Below the pieces are notes generated by a model. That model saw only the letters and a program-made list of their open reading frames with translations, made no database searches and had not been told where the DNA came from. 64,000 nt of DNA from positions 26,578 to 90,577 of the forward strand of contig JACFNF010000011.1 in assembly GCA_019454985.1 (NCBI GenBank), given 5' to 3'. The stretch comes from Bacteroidales bacterium. Its GTDB lineage: Bacteria; Bacteroidota; Bacteroidia; Bacteroidales; F082. Both the position numbers and the translations under genes were made by a program. Position 1 is the first letter of the stretch, and every line of letters begins with the position of its first letter. Shown one piece after another: positions 34,267-41,601 of this stretch.

Positions 34267-35475
34267 ATGCAACCGGCTGAACTGTCCACTTTTCTGACCA
34301 TTACCAACCGGATGGATACTCCAGGGATTTATTTTCTTGTTATTTTAAATCTTTTTCTGTTAATGGTGATCGCCTTTTTGTTTTTTAAGTGGAGAAAGCT
34401 CAAACAGGAAACCCATCATTTAAAACAGGAAATTGCTGCCAGAAATGATCAGATTTATCGGTTAAACATTGAAAATGCTACAATTAAGCTTCAAATCAAC
34501 GAAAAGGAGTCCGAAGCGAACCGACAACTGACCGCTTTGAAACAAAAGAATCGGATCATGACCGGCATGGTCGTTCACGATCTGAAAAATCCACTCTATT
34601 CTATACTTGGGATGAGCTCGGGACAATCAGCGGGGTCAAAATTGGAATATTTTCACGAAACGGCCAAAAGGATGCTCCGGCTTGTGCTTAATATTCTTGA
34701 CCTGAGCAAACACGAAGAATCGCCAATACAGCCTGTTTACAGCCTTTTCGAAGTGCAAGATTTACTTGGGGAGGTGATTGCCGATCTTAGCCCCACGCTT
34801 CGTGATAAATCCCTGCAAATCCGTGTCAGTAGCGAAGGGAACTATCGTTTGAAAGCCGACAGAGCTTTGATAGCCCGTCTTTTCGAGAATTTGCTTACCA
34901 ATGCAATTCTGCATTCCGATCCCGATAAGCCCGTGATGGTCAATTTAAAAAAAGAAAATGACTGCCTTCGCACCGAAATCGTCAATCATGGAATCGCCAT
35001 CCCCCAAGAACTTCATTCCACCCTTTTCGATCCCTTTGTTCATGCTGCTACAGCAAAATCACCTATGTCGTCCACCGGACTCGGGCTGGCTTTTTGTAAG
35101 ATGGTGACCGAAATCCATTCCGGTACAATTGGCTTCCAAAGCGAAGTCGGGGAACCGGTGATTTTCTGGTTCACTCTTCCCGACTGTACAGAGGGAACCG
35201 AGACAGCAACAACGGACATGGAATTCGATTTTAAGCCCGATTTCAATTGGCTTTCGGAGATCATGCAGAATCATTCAGAGCTTCTGGCTCCATTGAAAAC
35301 TTATGAGGTGTTTGAGATGAGCCGGATTATGCAAGTGCTCCAACAATTTCATCCGCAGCCTGAAGATCCTGCAAGTGAATGGAAAAAAGAGATAGAACAA
35401 GCTGTATATCATTGTGATAATGTACGATTTAAAGAGCTGACGAAACTCGTCGGCCCGGCCACCGAAAAACACTGA
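34267..35475 (+). CDS. membrane-anchored sensor histidine kinase with no recognisable sensor domain
   Basis: The 402-residue protein has one membrane helix near the N-terminus (about residues 22-44). A coiled-coil stretch (about 45-100) follows, then the dimerisation/phosphoacceptor box MVVHDLKNPLYSILG. The ATP-binding domain has LLTNAILHS (N box) and TGLGLAFCKM (G2 box). The non-cytoplasmic part is only about 20 residues, so signals must come through the membrane, the coiled coil or a partner. A C-terminal extension of about 90 residues has no known domain. It lies 19 bases before the response regulator gene. Confidence 0.9.
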   Translation: MQPAELSTFLTITNRMDTPGIYFLVILNLFLLMVIAFLFFKWRKLKQETHHLKQEIAARNDQIYRLNIENATIKLQINEKESEANRQLTALKQKNRIMTGMVVHDLKNPLYSILGMSSGQSAGSKLEYFHETAKRMLRLVLNILDLSKHEESPIQPVYSLFEVQDLLGEVIADLSPTLRDKSLQIRVSSEGNYRLKADRALIARLFENLLTNAILHSDPDKPVMVNLKKENDCLRTEIVNHGIAIPQELHSTLFDPFVHAATAKSPMSSTGLGLAFCKMVTEIHSGTIGFQSEVGEPVIFWFTLPDCTEGTETATTDMEFDFKPDFNWLSEIMQNHSELLAPLKTYEVFEMSRIMQVLQQFHPQPEDPASEWKKEIEQAVYHCDNVRFKELTKLVGPATEKH

Positions 35476-35494
35476 ACAAAACACTGAACAAGCT

Positions 35495-36724
35495 ATGAAG
35501 AACGAACTGACCATCCTTGTGGTTGATGATGATCCCTTGGCCATTCGATCCATTTTCGATGCTTTGGGTAATCATTTCGAAAACTACAATTTCATTCAGG
35601 CTAACAACGGTAGCCTAGCCGTGGAGCTTGCATTGCAAAAACTGCCACAACTGATCATCACCGATTGGGAGATGCCCCGAATGAGTGGAATCCAACTGAT
35701 CTCTCATCTAAAAAATCATTCTGAAACAGCTGATATCCCCGTGTTGATGGCTACTGGCGTAATGACGAGCCCCGAAAATCTGCGAACGGCCCTTGATGCC
35801 GGTGCAGCCGACTTCATCCGTAAACCAATTGAAGTCGTCGAGTTGCAGGCACGAGTCAGAAACCTCCTCTCAATCGTCAGCTATATCGAAGAATTCAAAC
35901 AAATCAACCGGACGATTACTGATACGAACTCTTTTCTTGAAAACCTGCTCAATGTTACTCCCTATCCGCTTGTGTATTACGATACCAATGGTGTTATATT
36001 AACTTTCAATCGGTCGTTTGCCGAAACTTTTAATGCTTCGTTTGATAAACAAAACACTTACTATGAATTGTTCGATGGCGCCTCAGCTTTAATACACAAA
36101 CAATACGACCAGGAAATCCTGAATAGAAAAGTGAATCTCGTCCGTTATGAAATCCAGGTAACTATTGCAGATGGTTCAAAACATGATCTGGTCTTCACAA
36201 AAGTGCCCGTTTGGAATAAAGAAAATGAGCTGAAAGGGATTCTCGGAGTACTCGGTGATCTTACTGAACTTAAGCAAGAGTTTCAAAACGATTTGATACA
36301 AAAGAAAAATGAACTGGCCAATATCAGCATCCGGTTGGTGCAAAATAGCCAGCTTAACGAAAAACTGATGAAAGATGTGCAGCAACTCAAAAGCTCCAAC
36401 GACCCCAAGGCGCGCAAATTAGCCGCTAACATTGAAAAAAATTACCGCTTAGCGATGAACAAAAGCCTGTGGTTCGAGTTTGAAAAACGCTTCAACGAGG
36501 TACATGTCAATTTCTATAATAAGCTTGCAAATATCTATCGAGATCTGACGCCCAACGAACGGAAACTCTGCGCTTTCCTGAAAATGGGCCTCAGTACAAA
36601 AGAAATCGGCGCCATCACCTTTCAAAATGCAAAAAGCATTGATATGGCCCGTTATCGCCTTCGAAAAAAACTCGGAATTCCCAATAACGAGAGCTTTTTC
36701 TCTTTTCTCTCCCGTTTTGGTTAA
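35495..36724 (+). CDS. response regulator with PAS and LuxR-like HTH domains
   Basis: The 409-residue protein has a receiver domain (LVVDDDPLAIRS, phospho-Asp in ITDWEMPRMSG, and conserved Lys in IRKPIE), then a PAS domain (about 145-260, NVTPYPLVYYDTNG). A linker and a C-terminal HTH of the type NERKLCAFLKMGLSTKEIG end the chain. The last 80 residues closely match the C-terminus of the TPR regulator at 45109-46794. It is the obvious partner of the kinase upstream, probably a transcription factor. Confidence 0.92.
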   Translation: MKNELTILVVDDDPLAIRSIFDALGNHFENYNFIQANNGSLAVELALQKLPQLIITDWEMPRMSGIQLISHLKNHSETADIPVLMATGVMTSPENLRTALDAGAADFIRKPIEVVELQARVRNLLSIVSYIEEFKQINRTITDTNSFLENLLNVTPYPLVYYDTNGVILTFNRSFAETFNASFDKQNTYYELFDGASALIHKQYDQEILNRKVNLVRYEIQVTIADGSKHDLVFTKVPVWNKENELKGILGVLGDLTELKQEFQNDLIQKKNELANISIRLVQNSQLNEKLMKDVQQLKSSNDPKARKLAANIEKNYRLAMNKSLWFEFEKRFNEVHVNFYNKLANIYRDLTPNERKLCAFLKMGLSTKEIGAITFQNAKSIDMARYRLRKKLGIPNNESFFSFLSRFG

Positions 36725-36788
36725 GCATCATCGGAATAACTTTGTTAGCTTTTTTAATTTAAAATCATTCTAAATAATAAAAAAGCTT

Positions 36789-36796
36789 TACTTTTG
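36789..36796 (+). promoter_or_regulatory. candidate -7 element of the SlyD-like gene
   Basis: TACTTTTG fits TAnnTTTG about 49 bases before the ATG at 36845; no -33 TTG at standard spacing. Confidence 0.4.
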
Positions 36797-36844
36797 CCCG
36801 ATGACGACTGAGGCGTCATTGCAAAAACGAACATTTCGAACTTT

Positions 36845-37462
36845 ATGAATATTGAAAAAAATCGCGTGGGTGTCATTGCCTACACCCTTCAATTGAACAA
36901 TGCCGCTGGCGAATTGATCGAAGAAGCCACTGTGAATCAACCCAAAACTATGGTTTTTGGAACCGGTCGTGTGATGCAAAGTTTTGAAAACAGGATGCTC
37001 GGATTAAAATCGGGCGATTCATTTGAATTTACCCTTACACCGGCCGAATCGTTTGGCGAGTTTATGACCGATCTTTTAATGGAGGTGCCCAAAACAGTTT
37101 TTATGGTTAATGGACAATTGCAACCAGATAATTTGGAAGTGGGAAAGATGGTGCCGATGATGGATGAAGATGGCAATCCTTTTGACGGAAAGATTTTGGC
37201 CATCAACGACAAGACGGTGAGCATGGATTTTAATCATCCTTATGCCGGAAAAGGGATATATGTCAAAGGCGAGGTGCTCAATGTACGTGAAGCCACCTAC
37301 GACGAGCTTAATCCTGTGGCTTCCGGATGTGGCTGTGGCAGTCACGACGATGGCTGTTGCGGTGGCGGAAATCACCACCACTACCACGATGGTCATGAAG
37401 GATGTGGCTGCGGCGGGCACGAAGCAGAACATCAACATCATGGTTGCGGATGTGGTTGCTAA
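36845..37462 (+). CDS. slyD: SlyD-like FKBP-type peptidyl-prolyl isomerase with metal-binding tail
   Basis: The 205-residue protein has the SlyD fold: an FKBP core split by an IF chaperone domain (LTPAESFGEFMTDL, and PFDGKILAINDKTVSMDFNH at its end). The last 47 residues hold 9 cysteines and 10 histidines in clusters (GCGCGSH, GCCGGGNHHHYH, GCGCGC). Such tails bind nickel or zinc in SlyD. It acts in the cytoplasm as a folding helper and metal reservoir. It is followed at once by a terminator and is monocistronic. Confidence 0.92.
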   Translation: MNIEKNRVGVIAYTLQLNNAAGELIEEATVNQPKTMVFGTGRVMQSFENRMLGLKSGDSFEFTLTPAESFGEFMTDLLMEVPKTVFMVNGQLQPDNLEVGKMVPMMDEDGNPFDGKILAINDKTVSMDFNHPYAGKGIYVKGEVLNVREATYDELNPVASGCGCGSHDDGCCGGGNHHHYHDGHEGCGCGGHEAEHQHHGCGCGC

Positions 37463-37496
37463 AAAAAAGCCGGTTTGCTGATAAACCGGCTTTTTT
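37463..37496 (+). terminator. terminator after the SlyD-like gene
   Basis: AAAAAAGCCGGTTT and AAACCGGCTTTTTT form a 14-base stem with a 6-base loop, beginning one base after the stop codon. The A/T arms make it usable from both strands, so it also ends the small minus-strand gene. Confidence 0.85.
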
Positions 37497-37511
37497 AATG
37501 ATCTCCCAAAA

Positions 37512-37631
37512 CTACGAGCCCGAAGAATCGAATTGATCTGGCTCTTCGATATAAGGTGCTTTTTTAATGGCATTTACAATAGCCATAATAGCCATGAGGG
37601 AGAAGATGCCGAAAAGAATGAGTGCAATCAT
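37512..37631 (-). CDS. possible 39-residue membrane peptide
   Basis: A short minus-strand frame starts with ATG at 37629-37631 and codes MIALILFGIFSLMAIMAIVN followed by AIKKAPYIEEPDQFDSSGS. It has one hydrophobic helix and a charged tail. A -7-like TATTTTTG (minus strand) lies about 50 bases upstream (37684-37691), and the terminator of the SlyD gene can serve it. No family is recognised; it could be a real small protein or a chance frame. Confidence 0.45.
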   Translation of the reverse strand: MIALILFGIFSLMAIMAIVNAIKKAPYIEEPDQFDSSGS

Positions 37632-37903
37632 AACAGCCCGTTATTGATTCGTTATTTTTGGCCGAGCCTGCGGCCAACACTACAAAAATAGTGTGTATTT
37701 GTACACTGAAAACGAATTTAACAAAAAAAAAGTTTTAAAATCCAACGTTTGTTGTCCGCTCGAATCGTGAAATCCTGAAATACAAAATTTAATACATGTA
37801 AATAGTTGATAAACTGCATTTTAAATTATTTGTTTGAAAGTATCCTGTCGGATTCGGATTTGAACATTGTGGGTTGAATGAGATTGCCGGAATACAAGAA
37901 AAA

Positions 37904-37930
37904 AGCTCAATTTAAAGAAAAAATTGAGCT
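37904..37930 (-). terminator. orphan terminator-like hairpin
   Basis: A perfect 10-base stem (AGCTCAATTT / AAATTGAGCT) with a 7-base loop. On the minus strand it is followed by TTTTTTCTTG, on the plus strand by GCCTTTTG. No gene clearly ends here, so it may end a small RNA or an antisense transcript from the USP gene. Confidence 0.55.
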
Positions 37931-37972
37931 GCCTTTTGTTTAAGCCGCGTATCCATTTAAAGCGGGTTTTCA

Positions 37973-38004
37973 TTTGCATCAAGGTTGATAATTTATTAAC
38001 TTTA
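37973..38004 (+). promoter_or_regulatory. promoter of the universal stress protein gene
   Basis: TTTG (37973-37976), 20 bases, then TAACTTTA (37997-38004); only the last base departs from TAnnTTTG. The ATG follows at 38026. Confidence 0.5.
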
Positions 38005-38025
38005 CGGCCATAATCCCAATGCATT

Positions 38026-38895
38026 ATGAAGATCATTCTATCTACCGATTTTTCCGAAGAGAACAATATGCTTTTCCCCTATGCCATTGATTTGCTTAAA
38101 GCTACAGGCGGCGAGGTCATTCTTTTTCATGCTTTTATGGATCAGGTGCTGATGGGTAACAGCAGCTTCCCCGGAGCATTAGATTCAGATACTTTTTTCA
38201 ACCGTGAGCTTTTAGCCGAGATGGAAATTCAGGCAAATGCTTTTATGGAAGAAAAAAAGAACAATCTTGAAGCCCAAATTCGTAACAACAAGATTGACAA
38301 TATTGCAATCAAAACCGTGCTCCGTGGCGGTGATCCTGAAATGGAACTTCTTCATCTGACCGAAACAGAAAAACCCGATTTGATTCTGATGGGGACTTCA
38401 GGGAAGGGGCGAAAAGGATTTCTCGAAGGGAGTATGGCTAAAAGTCTGATGTCAAAAGTGAACGTACCTCTGCTGGCCATCCCCGTTGGCTATCAATGGG
38501 CTGCCAGCAACCAGATCATGTATGCCACCAATTTCAGTCCGCACGAGGTCAGTGTCATCAACCAATTGATCGGATTGACGAAACGACATCATCCTGTTAT
38601 CCACGTCGTACATTTTGTTCTTGATGAACGTGACCAGAAAGCGCCTATGGCCATGGATGAGCTCAAACAGGCTTTTCAGGAGGAAATGAACCGGGGGAGG
38701 ATACGTTTTGAGCTGATCCGCACCGGCTCACCAAGGGAAGCAATGAAACTTTTTTGCGAAAGCCATCAGGTGAGCCTTTGTGCTTTCATTGCACACAAAC
38801 GAACGTGGCTCGATTATATCTTTAAAGATAAGGTGGGAAAAGACGACTTTTTTCAGTTGGGTATTCCCATGCTCACTTTCCGCCTTCCGGAATAA
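38026..38895 (+). CDS. tandem universal stress protein (UspA family)
   Basis: The 289-residue protein has two Usp domains. The first (about 1-148) begins MKIILSTDFSEENNMLFPYA and ends with the nucleotide-binding loop LMGTSGKGRKGFLEGSMAKS. The second (about 160-285) begins MYATNFSPHEVSVIN and has lost the glycine-rich loop. The pattern suggests one ATP-binding and one degenerate domain. The 3' end overlaps the convergent glycosyltransferase gene by 23 bases. Confidence 0.9.
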   Translation: MKIILSTDFSEENNMLFPYAIDLLKATGGEVILFHAFMDQVLMGNSSFPGALDSDTFFNRELLAEMEIQANAFMEEKKNNLEAQIRNNKIDNIAIKTVLRGGDPEMELLHLTETEKPDLILMGTSGKGRKGFLEGSMAKSLMSKVNVPLLAIPVGYQWAASNQIMYATNFSPHEVSVINQLIGLTKRHHPVIHVVHFVLDERDQKAPMAMDELKQAFQEEMNRGRIRFELIRTGSPREAMKLFCESHQVSLCAFIAHKRTWLDYIFKDKVGKDDFFQLGIPMLTFRLPE

Positions 38896-40063
38896 TCCCA
38901 TCATAAAGCATACATAAGAACTCGCACACGGCTTCCATGCTGTTGGTTGCTTCAACCGATTTTCGGATTGACGACTTATCGTACCTCTCAGCTTCGCTTA
39001 TCATCTTTTCCATTGCAGCTGTTAGCGCATCTTCGTCGCCGGCGTCAACAAGCAGTCCGTTTAGTTCGTTGACCACTTCCGGAATACCGCCCACCCGCGT
39101 GGCAATGACCGGCAGACCACAGGCAAAAGCTTCGGGGATGACTACCGGAATATTTTCGTAATTGCTGAACAAAACCAAAGCATCGGCCTGACGCATCTGC
39201 GTGGCAAGCGCATCGGCTTCCAAAAGACCGGTAAAAACGACTGTTGGCGGCTGCAATCTTAATTCATCGGCCAAACGGTGCATGGCAGCTTCATCCTGGC
39301 CTTCGCCAACGAGCACGAAACGGAAGTCCTGCCGGTTTTCAGCTAAATGGGCGATGCTGCGCAAAAGACCCGAAGTGTTTTTTGATCGGTCTTCAAAACA
39401 ACTGACATGGACGAATGTAAAAGGTCGTTCGATCCGTGTTATTTCCGGTCTGAAAAGATGGGTGTCCACTACATTGGGCAGAATCACATAACGCGGATTG
39501 TGAAGCCGATGCTTCTGCATTGCCTCAGCCAGATTATGCGTAACGGTGGTAACAAACGTACTGTGTTTCACGGCTAAGCGGGTCAGCATCACGCGAAGCC
39601 GGCCTCCAAACTCATTGCGAAGTGGCAGGTAGCGCGACCAGTGTTCGGTGATTCCGTATGGGATTCCTTTGAAAATGCGATAATATAATGCGAAAACTGC
39701 CAATCGGGTGAGTACGTGAACATGGATAAAATCGGGATAGAATCCTTCGTTTCTCAAACGTTTCGTTGCATAACGCATTGCTCTGACGAAAGAGAAGGCG
39801 CTGAGGAATTTTGCAATCAATCCATTCGTACGGTTTTTTTGCGGATAATACACCAAAACTTCGAGCAAACGCTGCGATTTCTGAACAACCGTTTCCATTT
39901 TCTGCAATTTGGGGTCGTCGGTTGGGTGCAAATAAATCAACGCAACATTTCGCTTCACTGCAAGCGACTGGGCATGACGCCGGATAAACAATCCGGGCAT
40001 GGGATCATAGCGGTTGGGATACCAGCGAGCGAGAAAAAGAACGTGTTCAGGCTTTTTCATCAT
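38873..40063 (-). CDS. family 4 glycosyltransferase
   Basis: The 396-residue protein has a GT-B fold. The N-terminal domain begins HVLFLARWYPNRYDPMPGLF and has GITEHWSRYLP. The C-terminal GT4 domain has FVHVSCFEDRSKN, VGEGQDEAAMHRLA and the nucleotide-sugar-binding EAFACGLPVIATRVGGIPEVV. It transfers a sugar in cell-surface glycan or lipid synthesis; donor and acceptor are unknown. It overlaps the NadR-like gene by 17 bases upstream, so it is co-transcribed with an apparently unrelated vitamin-salvage cluster. Confidence 0.9.
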   Translation of the reverse strand: MMKKPEHVLFLARWYPNRYDPMPGLFIRRHAQSLAVKRNVALIYLHPTDDPKLQKMETVVQKSQRLLEVLVYYPQKNRTNGLIAKFLSAFSFVRAMRYATKRLRNEGFYPDFIHVHVLTRLAVFALYYRIFKGIPYGITEHWSRYLPLRNEFGGRLRVMLTRLAVKHSTFVTTVTHNLAEAMQKHRLHNPRYVILPNVVDTHLFRPEITRIERPFTFVHVSCFEDRSKNTSGLLRSIAHLAENRQDFRFVLVGEGQDEAAMHRLADELRLQPPTVVFTGLLEADALATQMRQADALVLFSNYENIPVVIPEAFACGLPVIATRVGGIPEVVNELNGLLVDAGDEDALTAAMEKMISEAERYDKSSIRKSVEATNSMEAVCEFLCMLYDGIIPEGGK

Positions 40064-40580
40064 CAGCCAAAAGTAATGAATTTACAGCCTCGATGGCGCA
40101 CTCTGTGCGCTCGTTTCCTTGCCCACGAATGATGGCATAAGGCCATCGTAAATGCTTTAACTCATTTTCATAGCGGTTAAAAAGCTCTTGCCGGCGGTGG
40201 GGATGCTCGCGCAAGGGGTCGGGTTGCCACGGAAGATCAACAGCGCAGAGAAGATACAGGTCGAATTGCTGTTTCTCGGTAAGATGAACAATAGATTGCG
40301 GAATAACACCAAAAACTACCTGACACCAGATGTTGCAAACAAGCATCTCGGTATCGGCAAACCAGAGTGAATCGGCTTGCCTGCAGGCAGCTTCATTGCG
40401 GCTGAATTGTTCGGCAGCTATCTTTTCTACATCTTCAATAGTATATCTTTCTGTCTTTCCTTCAAGATATTCTCTTGCATACTCCGGAACCCACTCGCAA
40501 TGATAATGCTGCGCTAATGCTGCGGCCAAACTGCTTTTGCCGGTTGATTCGGGGCCAAGAATGGCAATACTTTTAACCAT
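40047..40580 (-). CDS. NadR-like ATPase (nicotinamide riboside kinase-type domain)
   Basis: The 177-residue protein matches the C-terminal kinase domain of NadR: Walker A LGPESTGKSSLAAAL, VPEYAREYLEGK and the later LYLLCAVDLPWQPDPLREHP. No adenylyltransferase domain is attached. It would phosphorylate a nucleoside (nicotinamide riboside if it follows NadR). Its start overlaps the stop region of pnuC by eight bases, so importer and kinase are coupled, as expected for metabolic trapping of the imported vitamin. Confidence 0.85.
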   Translation of the reverse strand: MVKSIAILGPESTGKSSLAAALAQHYHCEWVPEYAREYLEGKTERYTIEDVEKIAAEQFSRNEAACRQADSLWFADTEMLVCNIWCQVVFGVIPQSIVHLTEKQQFDLYLLCAVDLPWQPDPLREHPHRRQELFNRYENELKHLRWPYAIIRGQGNERTECAIEAVNSLLLADDEKA

Positions 40581-41181
40581 TCAAAGCCTCCTTTCGCCAG
40601 GCAATGAGCCCTGCCACCGCCAGAACAAGAAAAACCAGATATTGGAAACTCGACAGAACCAGCCCTTTATAAAAATAGAGGGGTACCGAAACTACATCGC
40701 CCGCAATCCAGTAAATCCAGTTTTCGACACGTTTGGTGGCCATCAGCCACATTGCAATGATGAAAAGTGCTGTGGTGAAGGCATCAATGCTTGGGACGGT
40801 GCTGTCGGTGTAGTGAATCAGCACTGTGCGGATGGCAAAAAACAGCAGGAGGGTAACCCCAAGCGAAAAAAGATTGATTCGTTTTCCGGCAAAACGAACG
40901 GGCAGCACAGTTTTGTTTTCGCGCGGCCTAAGCCAGTTGTACCAGCCATAAACGCTCATCACAAAATAAACCACATTGATGGCCATATCGGCATACAATC
41001 CGGCGCGAAGACAGATATAGACAAAAATCGTTACATTTACGATGCCCGTCGGATAAACCAAGATGTTGATGCGCGCCGAATACCAAACGCTCAGTAATCC
41101 GAAAAACACGGCGATGGCCTCAATCCAGGTGGTATGGCGGAGGTTGTCGAGAAAAAGCGAATAAAAATCAGCGGCTGCCAT
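40573..41181 (-). CDS. pnuC: PnuC-family vitamin transporter
   Basis: The 202-residue protein has about seven hydrophobic helices and the PnuC substrate motif WxxW (VYGWYNWL). It takes up nicotinamide riboside or, in the PnuT branch, thiamine by facilitated diffusion. The NadR-like kinase downstream favours nicotinamide riboside, while the thiamine-binding-like gene upstream favours thiamine; the sequence alone does not settle it. No TPP or NAD riboswitch is visible upstream. The start overlaps the upstream gene by 14 bases. Confidence 0.88.
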   Translation of the reverse strand: MAAADFYSLFLDNLRHTTWIEAIAVFFGLLSVWYSARINILVYPTGIVNVTIFVYICLRAGLYADMAINVVYFVMSVYGWYNWLRPRENKTVLPVRFAGKRINLFSLGVTLLLFFAIRTVLIHYTDSTVPSIDAFTTALFIIAMWLMATKRVENWIYWIAGDVVSVPLYFYKGLVLSSFQYLVFLVLAVAGLIAWRKEALNG

Positions 41182-41428
41182 CCACGTGGTTTAAATCGGC
41201 ATTGATTACTTTGAGCACAAAAGCACCATAGGGCTGTTCGAACGATTTCCCGATTTCTGCCTTCAGAATGTCCATCACATGCCCGTATTCGCCAAAAATC
41301 TGGGTGCTCATTCCGTTGGTTTTCACCACAATATCACTGTGATACCGAAGCCGTTCCAAAAAATCTTTGATAGGCGGCACAAAAGGCTTGTCGAGCGGAT
41401 AGAAACTGATTTCGACCGATACTTTCAT
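41168..41428 (-). CDS. MTH1187/YkoF-type thiamine-binding-like protein
   Basis: The 86-residue protein begins MKVSVEISFYPLDKPFVPPI and has VKTNGMSTQIFGEYGHVM, the pattern of the small ferredoxin-like MTH1187/UPF0045 family, some of which bind thiamine or its pyrimidine part. It lies first in the cluster with pnuC and the NadR-like kinase. I start it at the ATG at 41428; the frame extends to a TTG at 41467, which gives a non-matching N-terminus. Confidence 0.78.
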   Translation of the reverse strand: MKVSVEISFYPLDKPFVPPIKDFLERLRYHSDIVVKTNGMSTQIFGEYGHVMDILKAEIGKSFEQPYGAFVLKVINADLNHVDGSR

Positions 41429-41554
41429 TTCGATTGAATGTTGAGTTTGAGATGGCAAAGTTATCAAATGTTTGGCTGGGGCAACCCGGCTTTTTTATCG
41501 CTGTTTTGGAAAATGGGAGCATCGTTATCCGGATTAACGGAAAGATAAAAAAAA

Positions 41555-41590
41555 CTGCCCGACTTTTCAGTGGGCAGCTTTTTCAATTAA
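41555..41590 (-). terminator. terminator after the large T9SS-exported gene
   Basis: CTGCCC (41555-41560) and GGGCAG (41572-41577) pair around an 11-base loop. On the minus strand the hairpin is followed by a T-run, just beyond the stop of the 1055-residue gene. Confidence 0.7.
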
Positions 41591-41601
41591 AAAAAACTCA
41601 A

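Larger units (their letters stand above)
37632..38025. other. divergent intergenic region with hairpin and USP promoter
   Basis: No gene is seen apart from short frames. The region holds the -7-like element for the small minus-strand peptide, an inverted repeat at 37904-37930 and the USP promoter at 37973-38004. Confidence 0.5.

Noticed and set aside
37821..38066. Minus-strand open frame of 81 codons across the universal stress protein promoter
   Set aside because: It overlaps the USP start and promoter, begins inside that gene, and has no recognised motif; the hairpin at 37904 would lie within it.
41429..41601. TPP (THI-box) riboswitch upstream of the vitamin salvage cluster
   Set aside because: I looked for the CTGAGA and ACCTGATCTGG-like boxes on the minus strand and found none; only a terminator and an AT-rich leader are present.
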